NCBI GenBank assembly: GCA_913053665.1
Contig: CAJXGR010000058.1
Coordinates: forward strand, 1-12,825
DNA: 12,825 nucleotides
From: an uncultured Spirochaetia bacterium
Lineage (GTDB): Bacteria; Spirochaetota; UBA6919
Direction of reading: 5' to 3'
Part shown: one piece after another, positions 6,763 to 12,813 of the stretch
Layout of the letters: every line of letters starts with the position of its first letter
Position numbering within the stretch: the first letter of the stretch is position 1
The notes under the pieces: model-generated
The model's input: only the letters and a program-made list of their open reading frames with translations
Database searches by the model: none
Told to the model about the DNA's origin: nothing
Made by a program: the position numbers and the translations under genes

Positions 6763-6809
6763 AAAAAAAACCAAAAAAACCAAGTGGATTTTTGATATTT
6801 TTCCCACTT
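6763..6809 (-). terminator. Probable intrinsic terminator of the HD-GYP gene
   Basis: On the - strand AAGTGG (6809-6804) can pair with CCACTT (6787-6782) across an AT-rich 16-nt loop, followed by GG, seven T, GG and eight T (down to 6763). The T-tract is long, but the stem is only six pairs and the loop wide, so termination may be partial. It lies 120 nt after the HD-GYP stop and directly before the rpmF promoter. Confidence 0.45.
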
Positions 6810-6843
6810 TGTGATTAGATAAAGCTTATTAAGGGTGTGTTTA

Positions 6844-6890
6844 GCTCACGGATGAACACAGATTCATCATTTCTTTTCCCATCCGTGAGC
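6844..6890. other. 3' hairpin with an alternative inner hairpin, downstream of the HD-GYP gene
   Basis: An 11-bp perfect stem is formed by 6844-6854 (GCTCACGGATG) and 6880-6890. Within it GATGAA (6851-6856) can instead pair with TTCATC (6863-6868) around a 6-nt loop, which would break the outer stem. No T-run follows on either strand. It lies 39 nt after the HD-GYP stop. An mRNA 3'-end stabiliser, a small-RNA element or a binding site are all possible. Confidence 0.5.
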
Positions 6891-6928
6891 CAAAAATAAT
6901 AATATAGAAATGTTCCTAATATTTAGGG

Positions 6929-8152
6929 TCAGTTATTTTGGGACTCATCCACTGTAAAATCATGGATAATGTGGATAATACTTCGGGTCCCATCCAGATG
7001 AAGGTCTACCGATACAGGCTTGGAGAGGATTTTACCTTGGTCATTTTTTACAATCTCAATCCCAGGCCGGGAAGTCATCTCGTTATCTTTGTAAACAACC
7101 CTGGCCACTTCGTCCGTATTGAGGAGAACAAAACTATCCACCGGACAATAATTCTTCTCCTTATAAAATACACTCATTTTGCTCAAAAAAAGCCTGACAA
7201 TCTTGCTCTTAAAGTAAACGTCTGATTTCTTTTTAATTAGATTATAAGTTTCACTCGTTGTAAAGGCTTTCTTGTAGGAGCGTTCGGTAGTGAGAGCATC
7301 ATAATAGTCGGCTAAGGCAATGATGGTGACATGGTCTTCAATTTGATCCCCTTCGAGTTTTAGGGGATAGCCGCTTCCATCATGCTTTTCATGGTGTAAT
7401 AAGACAATCTTTTTAACAAAGTCGCTGAGTGTCTCACTCTTCTTGATTAAGTTGTAGCCAATTTTCGCATGGTGTTGAACGGTTTCAAACTCTTTTGCAG
7501 AAAGCTTTCCCGTTTTATTAATCAGTTCATTTGGGACTTTAACTTTACCCACATCATGAAGAAAACCCCCTAGACCGATTTCTTTAATCTGTTCGTCCTC
7601 ATAATTTAAGTGTTTGGCAAAAATCATTCCGATCACACCTACATTCAGTGAGTGGGTATAGGTATAGTCGTCGTAGGCCTGGATGTCCAAGAGGTTCACG
7701 ATATCATCGTTTTTGCTGCTGTCTATATCTTTTAAAACATCATCAAAAAGGCTGCGAGCATCTTTAAAGAGCTCTTCTTCTGTTTGATCCTGCTTAATCA
7801 TGTTGACTAACTTTTCCATGAGATCAACGGCTTTACTTTGCGTCGACGAGCTGATAGTCCTTGGACCCTTATAGACTTGTTTATTGATATAATCCTGAAG
7901 GGAGCAGTAAGCAGGATGTTCAAGAGAGTCTTCTCCAGGGATGGTATAGTAAATGGTTTCGATTCCGGCGGCTAAGAGTGCATCGATCTCATTTTCGGTA
8001 AAAGGAATGTATTCCCCGTGAACCTGATTCCCCTTCTGATCATAGGTTGGGTTGTATAACACAGTGCCGGGTTTTATATGTTTGACGGTAACTTCTATGA
8101 TCTCATCAGATTCTAGAGACTTACCTTTTTTACTGAACTTTTTATTTTTCAC
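6929..8152 (-). CDS. HD-GYP domain protein, predicted cyclic-di-GMP phosphodiesterase
   Basis: The 407-residue cytoplasmic protein should hydrolyse cyclic di-GMP, the second messenger that controls motility versus attachment. The HD-GYP core (about 160-310) keeps the metal-ligand pattern: H167, HD 199-200 (LHDVGK), HH 227-228, HHEKHDGSGYP (253-263) and DYYD (282-285). GYP is intact, so an active enzyme is expected. The N-terminal part (about 17-72, EVTVKHIKPGTVLY... and a TENEIDALLAAGI helix) resembles the small domain often fused to spirochaetal HD-GYP proteins. The C-terminal 80 residues are beta-rich and unassigned. No receiver domain or membrane helix is seen. GTG 8152 is preferred because AAGGGTGA lies 5 nt upstream; an in-frame GTG at 8161 would overlap that SD. 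Confidence 0.92.
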   Translation of the reverse strand: MKNKKFSKKGKSLESDEIIEVTVKHIKPGTVLYNPTYDQKGNQVHGEYIPFTENEIDALLAAGIETIYYTIPGEDSLEHPAYCSLQDYINKQVYKGPRTISSSTQSKAVDLMEKLVNMIKQDQTEEELFKDARSLFDDVLKDIDSSKNDDIVNLLDIQAYDDYTYTHSLNVGVIGMIFAKHLNYEDEQIKEIGLGGFLHDVGKVKVPNELINKTGKLSAKEFETVQHHAKIGYNLIKKSETLSDFVKKIVLLHHEKHDGSGYPLKLEGDQIEDHVTIIALADYYDALTTERSYKKAFTTSETYNLIKKKSDVYFKSKIVRLFLSKMSVFYKEKNYCPVDSFVLLNTDEVARVVYKDNEMTSRPGIEIVKNDQGKILSKPVSVDLHLDGTRSIIHIIHDFTVDESQNN

Positions 8153-8245
8153 TAGGTTCACCCTTATTAGTAATGACAGGAAGTGTCAAATAGTCTTGAA
8201 TAACCAGGGTAACAGATGACAGTATTATTTAGTTGCCTATCTTTA

Positions 8246-8274
8246 ATAGTAATAAATGATTTGTATTAGGTCAA
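8246..8274 (-). promoter_or_regulatory. Candidate promoter of the HD-GYP gene
   Basis: On the - strand TTGACC (8274-8269), a 17-nt spacer and TACTAT (8251-8246) match the sigma-70 consensus at 5/6 and 4/6 positions. Start would be near 8239, giving a leader of about 87 nt that includes the TGACA/TGTCA dyad at 8174-8188. That dyad could form a small hairpin just upstream of the SD. Confidence 0.4.
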
Positions 8275-8366
8275 AGTAATATTTATTTTAATAGATAATG
8301 AAGTATTCTAAAATGCGGTTAACTATCTTCATGTGAAGGTATTAGATCGGTCAATAAATAAGCACT

Positions 8367-8390
8367 CAATGATACTAAAGAGTATGATTG
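8367..8390. promoter_or_regulatory. Interrupted palindrome, possible operator or RNA hairpin
   Basis: CAATgATACT (8367-8376) and AGTATgATTG (8381-8390) are complementary except for one opposed G/G, around the tetraloop AAAG. It lies about 93 nt upstream of the candidate HD-GYP -35. It could be an operator or the hairpin of an unmapped transcript. Confidence 0.4.
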
Positions 8391-8487
8391 CCATTTAGTC
8401 CTCTCCAGGACAGCAACTTGAATCGTAACTCTTTCCTTGGTTGGATTCAATCCTGGTATTACTAAACTAATCATTGACGAGTTATCC

Positions 8488-8532
8488 ATTTGCCTGTAGG
8501 GGTAGGTTTAAAACCTACCCCTACAGGCAAAT
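8488..8532. repeat. 45-nt near-perfect palindrome, REP/MITE-like
   Basis: Arms 8488-8509 and 8511-8532 are complementary at all 22 positions around a single A at 8510. The arms carry TTTGCCTGTAGGGGTAGG, far richer in G/C than the AT-rich surroundings. The GTAGGGG core resembles short palindromic intergenic repeats seen in many bacterial genomes, and GTAG is the tetranucleotide at the head of REP hairpins handled by REP-associated (RAYT) transposases. That link is from memory, not tested. It lies 40 nt after the lipoprotein stop; no T-run follows, so it is not a classical terminator, but it could block exonucleases. Confidence 0.75.
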
Positions 8533-8571
8533 ATCACTAACTATTTTATCACCACCGGATTTTATCATTAT

Positions 8572-9060
8572 CTATAAAGAACTTGTGAAATTAAACATAA
8601 AGCGGGCTATTTTCCATTTCCCTTTAACTTTTTCTAAAACAAAAAAAGCACGGTATTTATCTGTTGGCATAGTGATATTCTTGGAAAGAATGGTTATTGT
8701 TCCCTTGGAACGGGTGCGAACATAGGCAAAATCTCCTCGCTGGACGATCTCATCAAAGATGACGGCAATATTTAATTTGATGTTTTTAAACTCATCGTCA
8801 AAAGCTGATTTTATCTGATCGTGTCCTATGGCTGTGAGTGAAGCTGCCGGCATGAACACTCCGTTTTCAGCAAAGAGTGGGACAACATCCTTGACACTTG
8901 CGGCGTTTAAAGCCTTCCCGTAAGATAACAGGAGGTTTTTGATTTTCTGTTTTTCATTCTTGGACGGGGCGGATTGACTTCCCTGAGATTGTCCGCAAGC
9001 CATCATAGTAGCGATTACGGTTAGAAGGATAAGTCCTTTTTTTATATTTCTTAAAGTCAT
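8572..9060 (-). CDS. Small exported lipoprotein with an NTF2/SnoaL-like fold
   Basis: The 162-residue protein starts with a lysine/arginine-containing n-region and hydrophobic helix (about 8-19) ending in MMAC, where C22 is the likely lipidated cysteine. The lipobox lacks the usual leucine at -3 but relaxed forms are normal in spirochetes. Residues about 36-155 match the small SnoaL / DUF4440-type domain: a helical start (KIKNLLLSYGKALNAASVKDVVPLFAENGVFMPA), then repeated strands ending in YRAFFVLEKVKGKWKIARFMF. Family members bind small ligands or are isomerases; no active-site assignment is possible here. ATG 9060 has AAGGAG 8 nt upstream. It lies 78 nt after the VKOR-DsbA gene on the same strand and may be co-transcribed with it. 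Only cysteine 22 is present, so it is not itself a disulfide protein. Confidence 0.8.
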   Translation of the reverse strand: MTLRNIKKGLILLTVIATMMACGQSQGSQSAPSKNEKQKIKNLLLSYGKALNAASVKDVVPLFAENGVFMPAASLTAIGHDQIKSAFDDEFKNIKLNIAVIFDEIVQRGDFAYVRTRSKGTITILSKNITMPTDKYRAFFVLEKVKGKWKIARFMFNFTSSL

Positions 9061-9138
9061 CTGTTTTGCTCCTTGATCATTGAAATCTATAATAGAGACA
9101 CCTCAAGACACAAAACTGTTTATTTTTTTACTTAGTTC

Positions 9139-10431
9139 TTATGATTTATTCTGGTTTTTTCTTAAGCAATCAAAGATTATTTCTCGAACAGCCGTTTTCA
9201 GTAAACCCTTGACCTGTTCTCCAAATCCCATAATTAATAGCTGGCCATTTAAAAAAAAGGCTGGAGTTGAAGGCTGGTTCACTTTGTTCATCATAAAAAG
9301 CTTTTCGGTCATTCTAATTTGCTTTTCTATACTCAATTGCATGCCCTGAGCTCTTCTTTCTATCTCACTGAATGGCATATCGATGTTTATAGACTTAAAG
9401 ATCCTTTTAAGCTGTTCTTTATCCACATAAATACGTTTTTTATAAAGTTCATACAGGGATTCCGTGAACTTAAAATACTTTTTATTCTCATGGGCAACCT
9501 TGGCAAAGCCAGTGAGTTGAATTGAGTTGAATTGAGACACTCCTGAACGGGAACCCAGGAAAGGGAAATCGATGTAAGTTGCTTTGACCAAGCCCGGATA
9601 CTGGTTCACCAAGTCTTTTATGAAGGGGTAGCTATGTTGACAGTGAGGACATTGAATATCATGAATAATGACAAGGTGGAATGGGCTGTTTGGATCGCCT
9701 TTTGTAGGAAAGTTTTCAGTGGGAATAGATACAACAGGCTGCTTTTTGTAGACATCCATGGCCTCTGAATACAGGGCCTGCTCCTTTTTACTGCCTGACT
9801 GAAAAACATTTATGCCATTAAAGGCTTTTTGGCTTTGATGACTGCTAAAGAAAAATAGAAGGGAGAACATCAACATGGATAGGACAGCATAAATCGCAAG
9901 TTCTTTTTGATACAAAAGATCCGATTTAAGTGATTTAAAGTATTGGCCATACTCTCCTAAGAGATTCTTACCTTTAAACTCATGAAAATAAAATACAATG
10001 AGTAAAGCTAAAGTATTTATATGAAAGAAGATACAAATGGGACAGGTTCCTCCCTCTTTGATGAAGGTGTAAATCAATACTGAAACAAGACTTAGAACGC
10101 CAAGACTCACCAGAATCAAGAGCGAGAAGAAGGGTATTTTTAAATAATCCTCACCCTTCGGATTCATGGACGGGAACAGAAAATATAAAACAGCGATAAG
10201 GTAAAATCCAAGCCCCCAAAAAGATAGATGAATCCCCAATGGGTGACTCAGAGACCTGGGTAAAACTTTACTGTCAGGACCACTGATTTTACTACAGTCT
10301 AATGCTCCACCAGCTGTACAACCAATGCTTTGATTTGGATTAAAGTAATTGTAACTGAGTATAGTGGAGAAAGTTAGTCCTGACATGAGTAAGATGAAGA
10401 CAAGGAGATAGTAAAACTTTGACTTTTTCAT
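9139..10431 (-). CDS. VKOR-DsbA fusion: membrane disulfide-forming oxidoreductase
   Basis: The 430-residue protein joins a vitamin K epoxide reductase (VKOR) membrane domain to a periplasmic DsbA-like thioredoxin domain, so oxidant and quinone-linked reoxidase are in one chain. The VKOR part has about five helices (6-27, 70-87, 100-124, 131-150, 178-196), the periplasmic cysteine pair C38 and C46, and the quinone-side CPIC motif (130-133). The DsbA-like part (about 235-425) has CPHC (261-264) and the cis-proline STP (388-390). Family knowledge: electrons pass from substrate to CPHC, then C38/C46, then CPIC and quinone. All needed cysteines are present. ATG 10431 has AAGGA 9 nt upstream. A 10-bp tandem repeat, GAGTTGAATT twice (9514-9533), lies inside the gene. 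The gene follows a cysteine-rich secreted protein and precedes a lipoprotein. A dsbA/dsbB pair is not present here. Confidence 0.93.
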   Translation of the reverse strand: MKKSKFYYLLVFILLMSGLTFSTILSYNYFNPNQSIGCTAGGALDCSKISGPDSKVLPRSLSHPLGIHLSFWGLGFYLIAVLYFLFPSMNPKGEDYLKIPFFSLLILVSLGVLSLVSVLIYTFIKEGGTCPICIFFHINTLALLIVFYFHEFKGKNLLGEYGQYFKSLKSDLLYQKELAIYAVLSMLMFSLLFFFSSHQSQKAFNGINVFQSGSKKEQALYSEAMDVYKKQPVVSIPTENFPTKGDPNSPFHLVIIHDIQCPHCQHSYPFIKDLVNQYPGLVKATYIDFPFLGSRSGVSQFNSIQLTGFAKVAHENKKYFKFTESLYELYKKRIYVDKEQLKRIFKSINIDMPFSEIERRAQGMQLSIEKQIRMTEKLFMMNKVNQPSTPAFFLNGQLLIMGFGEQVKGLLKTAVREIIFDCLRKNQNKS

Positions 10432-10481
10432 TTAGATGATTCCTTATGTACACAATGGTTGGGTAAATTTGCTTGTATCAG

Positions 10482-10510
10482 AATATAGCAAATCCTGTAA
10501 GGATTGGCAA
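10482..10510 (-). promoter_or_regulatory. Promoter of the VKOR-DsbA gene with a spacer dyad
   Basis: On the - strand TTGCCA (10510-10505) and TATATT (10487-10482) are 17 nt apart and match the consensus at 5/6 positions each. Start would be near 10475, giving a leader of about 44 nt. The spacer holds the dyad AATCC-5 nt-GGATT (10491-10505), with two further pairs beyond one mismatch, a typical place for a repressor or activator. Confidence 0.6.
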
Positions 10511-10537
10511 ATATATGGGATATTTATGATTGGCAAA
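10502..10537. repeat. Direct repeat GATTGGCAAA overlapping the VKOR-DsbA promoter
   Basis: The 10-mer GATTGGCAAA occurs at 10502-10511 and 10528-10537, a 26-nt step. The first copy contains the -35 element; the second lies just upstream in the gap after the cysteine-rich gene. This is consistent with two sites for one regulator, though 26 nt is not a whole number of helix turns. Confidence 0.5.
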
Positions 10538-10556
10538 AGAGGTATGAATGATCCAG

Positions 10557-10811
10557 TTATTGGGAACTTACAAAACGTCCTTTACAATTGACTTTTGTGC
10601 AAGATGAGAGTCCTGTGATCTTGCATTTGTACTTTCCCTTAGCACTTTTCCGCTTGTCAGAAGTGTCATTTCCTTTATAACAAACATATCCACCCCCTTC
10701 ACATATATAGCATGGGCTACCTACGTGGACTGACTTTGGGATCCCATAAAATGAGGATATAAAAGCAATGAGACCTAGGGTCAATAATAATGAGAAGGTT
10801 ATACTTTTCAT
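10557..10811 (-). CDS. Small exported cysteine-rich protein, unknown function
   Basis: The family of this 84-residue protein is not recognised. It begins with MK and a hydrophobic helix (about 4-20), like a signal peptide, with no lipobox. The mature part has six cysteines (C34, C37, C44, C63, C71, C76) and many lysines. C34-G41 follows CxxCxGxG, the pattern of one DnaJ zinc-binding repeat, but an exported protein with an even cysteine count beside a VKOR-DsbA gene more probably forms disulfides. The frame is open back to 10961, but ATG 10811 is chosen: AGGAG lies 7 nt upstream, the promoter (10840-10867) lies within the longer frame, and the signal peptide begins here. The VKOR-DsbA gene starts 125 nt downstream under its own promoter. 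Confidence 0.75.
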   Translation of the reverse strand: MKSITFSLLLTLGLIAFISSFYGIPKSVHVGSPCYICEGGGYVCYKGNDTSDKRKSAKGKYKCKITGLSSCTKVNCKGRFVSSQ

Positions 10812-10839
10812 GGTCTTTCTCCTAAGGAAAACAAAATAT

Positions 10840-10867
10840 AATATACCCCATAAAATCCATTTATCAA
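10840..10867 (-). promoter_or_regulatory. Promoter of the cysteine-rich protein gene
   Basis: On the - strand TTGATA (10867-10862), a 16-nt spacer and TATATT (10845-10840) match the sigma-70 consensus at 5/6 positions each. Start would be near 10833, 22 nt before ATG 10811, with AGGAG in between. The position supports the short reading of the gene. Confidence 0.55.
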
Positions 10868-10994
10868 TATAAAACAGGATTTTCTTTAAAAAGGCACATT
10901 TTAATACAAAATCGACCCTGTGAGCGATGAACTCAAATCTCTTTTTCCAATTTAATATCAATTATAATAAATATTTTGGATGGAAGCAATTGTT

Positions 10995-12644
10995 TTATCG
11001 AGACTTACTTTTGTAGTCCCATTCTTCGCAATTCCAGGTTTCAGGGATGGCTGATCCAGTAGGCTTCCAATTAATGAGATCACTCCGTGTGGCCGATAGA
11101 GAGTAGGTTACAAAAAGAGGGAGAGCAGGAATCTCAGTCATCCATATCTCCTGATGACGCTTAAAATACTCACGACGTTTCACAGGATCAATGATTTGGA
11201 CTAATTTCTTGTGGATTATATCAATATCCGGATTCGTAAAACCCGAGTAATTGAGTCCTGAACGGTTATTCTCTTCAGTAGGGATTTTTGAACTCGGCCA
11301 GTATTCTGATCCATCCATCCTTGGGTGCATGTACCATGTGAATAGAGCTAGTTGAAAGCTACGATTTGGCAGGTTTTTACTAAAAATAATCCTGCTACTC
11401 TTTAACTGAACATTCACTTGTATGCCTAATTTCCTTAGATCCTCTTTGATAAAGATGACGATGCGTTCTCTATTCTTATCTTTGCTGTTAGTCAGTATAT
11501 CAAGGGTTAGCTTATCTCCGTTTTTCTCTAAAATACCATCCGAATCAGGTATCCAGCCGGCCTCTTTTAACAGGGTTTTTGCTTTCTTTGGATCATAGGG
11601 GTATTGAATCTTACTGGGGCTGTAACCGTAGTGCTTAGGGGGGATCCAGCTGTCAGCTACAGATAAAGTCCCGTAGGACATGTACTTTGCGATGGCGTTT
11701 CGGTTGATACCGTGTAACAGAGCCTTCCTCACCCGCTTATCCTTTAGAATGGGGTCACTCAGATTCATATCTGCGTGAATCCAGCCCATACCTGGTATGC
11801 TGTAGACCTTTACCTGGTCTTTATATCGCTTTTTCATAAAGTGGAACTGCTCAGGAGCCATCGTAGTGCAAGCATCCCCCTCTCCAGAGAGGAGATTCAC
11901 CAATATTGAGTTCACGTCCTGCACTATCTTCAGAGCGATACGGGGGATTTTAGCCGGTTTATGATAGTATTCATTGGCTTCAAGTAGGAGATAACTTCCA
12001 GACTCCCATTTAATCAGCTTATAGGGGCCATTTCCCACAGGATATCGATGGTAGGAAAGTCTCTCAAAGCCTTCCGGGTTCTCAAGGTAGGGTTTTTCAA
12101 GGATATGTTTGGGTAGAAGAGGATGAGTCATAAGATAGTTATTGTATTTCCTTTTCCAGATGACAATAAAAGTATTCTTACCCACTATTTGTATATCTTC
12201 TATAAGCTTAGCGTCGTCACGTTCCCATACGAAGGTGATGATTCGTTCATCCTGTAAAATCCGATAGGTAAAGAGAACGTCTTCAGGAGTGAGAGGATAG
12301 CCATCAGCCCACTTGAGATTCTCTCTGAGATGCCAAGTCACTATCATTTTCCCATCCTTCGTCACTTTAACTAGACCATTTTCAAGGGTAGGAACTTCTT
12401 TAGCAAGTTCAGCATAAGGTTTTAGATTGTTATCATACTCCACTAACCCTCGGAATATGGCTTTCATGGGCAAGAGGCTGGCGGCTGTATGGCTGAATAA
12501 GAAACTAAGAGTGTCAGGCTCTCTGGATACCAGAATCACAAAGGGTTTTTCTTTGATAGATGGACGATAGGAGGCTATCAAAAAAAGGGTCGTAAGAAAG
12601 AGGGCTAAAAACGTGCCCAGTAAGATGATTGTTCTTTTAGTCAA
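10995..12644 (-). CDS. Family 5 extracellular solute-binding protein (oligopeptide ABC type)
   Basis: This 549-residue protein belongs to the OppA/DppA-type binding proteins that deliver peptides or related solutes to an ABC importer. Signature segments are WHLRENLKWADGYPLTPEDVLFTY (two parts, 104-127), YPVGNGPYKLIKWE (about 205-218), KRVRKALLHGINRNAI (about 303-318) and a YDPKKAKTLLKEAGW segment near 345-360. The N-terminal helix (5-24) ends in LIASYR without a lipobox cysteine, so it is either cleaved and released into the periplasm or kept as a membrane anchor; lipid anchoring is the usual solution. The start is TTG 12644, with AGGGA 8 nt upstream; no better start is near. No permease or ATPase gene is in the window, so it is an orphan here. 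Ligand cannot be predicted. Confidence 0.9.
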   Translation of the reverse strand: MTKRTIILLGTFLALFLTTLFLIASYRPSIKEKPFVILVSREPDTLSFLFSHTAASLLPMKAIFRGLVEYDNNLKPYAELAKEVPTLENGLVKVTKDGKMIVTWHLRENLKWADGYPLTPEDVLFTYRILQDERIITFVWERDDAKLIEDIQIVGKNTFIVIWKRKYNNYLMTHPLLPKHILEKPYLENPEGFERLSYHRYPVGNGPYKLIKWESGSYLLLEANEYYHKPAKIPRIALKIVQDVNSILVNLLSGEGDACTTMAPEQFHFMKKRYKDQVKVYSIPGMGWIHADMNLSDPILKDKRVRKALLHGINRNAIAKYMSYGTLSVADSWIPPKHYGYSPSKIQYPYDPKKAKTLLKEAGWIPDSDGILEKNGDKLTLDILTNSKDKNRERIVIFIKEDLRKLGIQVNVQLKSSRIIFSKNLPNRSFQLALFTWYMHPRMDGSEYWPSSKIPTEENNRSGLNYSGFTNPDIDIIHKKLVQIIDPVKRREYFKRHQEIWMTEIPALPLFVTYSLSATRSDLINWKPTGSAIPETWNCEEWDYKSKSR

Positions 12645-12693
12645 TGAAATTATCCCTTAGAGCCTGGATTTATGAATAGGTAAAAGGTTCTTA

Positions 12694-12722
12694 TTGACTT
12701 CCAACAGGAATCATGGTATCTT
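12694..12722 (+). promoter_or_regulatory. Possible + strand promoter reading out of the window
   Basis: TTGACT (12694-12699), 17 nt, then TATCTT (12717-12722) match consensus at 5/6 and 4/6. It would drive a gene beyond 12825, divergent from the solute-binding-protein gene. AT-rich DNA yields such matches by chance. Confidence 0.25.
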
Positions 12723-12753
12723 AATGACTAAAGTTTATTCGGATTACTTGGTA

Positions 12754-12782
12754 GATATACTAAAAAGTTTATAAACTGTCAG
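12754..12782 (-). promoter_or_regulatory. Candidate promoter of the solute-binding-protein gene
   Basis: On the - strand CTGACA (12782-12777), a 17-nt spacer and TATATC (12759-12754) match consensus at 5/6 and 4/6. Start would be near 12747, giving a leader of about 100 nt before TTG 12644. Confidence 0.4.
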
Positions 12783-12786
12783 TCCC

Positions 12787-12813
12787 GTAGAGACGCGATT
12801 AAGAAACTATCGC
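12787..12813. repeat. GTAG-headed partial palindrome at the window end
   Basis: GTAGAGACGCGAT (12787-12799) is followed by a 9-nt loop and ATCGC (12809-12813), giving a 5-bp stem from GCGAT/ATCGC. The G/C-rich left half inside AT-rich DNA looks like a decayed copy of a longer palindromic intergenic repeat whose right half is lost. It shares the GTAG head with the palindrome at 8488-8532. Confidence 0.35.

Larger units (their letters stand above)
8153..8571. other. 419-nt non-coding stretch rich in dyads
   Basis: No believable gene is seen here on either strand. It holds the leader and promoter of the HD-GYP gene and several dyads: TGACA/TGTCA (8174-8188, 5-nt centre, in the leader close to the SD), CTTCA/TGAAG (8327-8338), a 10-position arm pair at 8367-8390, GGATT/AATCC (8443-8453), and the large palindrome at 8488-8532. 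The rest is AT-rich without further visible structure. Confidence 0.6.

Noticed and set aside
8153..8161. Earlier GTG start of the HD-GYP gene
   Set aside because: That codon overlaps the SD AAGGGTGA itself; GTG 8152 has the SD at 5 nt spacing.
8153..8250. Cyclic-di-GMP riboswitch in the HD-GYP leader
   Set aside because: The conserved core and tetraloop/receptor features of known classes were not recognised by eye, and the leader is only about 87 nt if the promoter call is right.
8488..8532. Palindrome as a single CRISPR repeat or a classical terminator
   Set aside because: There is only one copy in the window and no spacer pattern; no T-run follows on either strand.
8474..8725. 83-codon + strand frame
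   Set aside because: It runs through the palindrome and antisense to the lipoprotein end, with no SD or recognisable protein pattern.
10812..10961. 50-codon upstream extension of the cysteine-rich gene
   Set aside because: The extension has no SD, contains the likely promoter at 10840-10867, and would bury the signal peptide; ATG 10811 has a strong SD.
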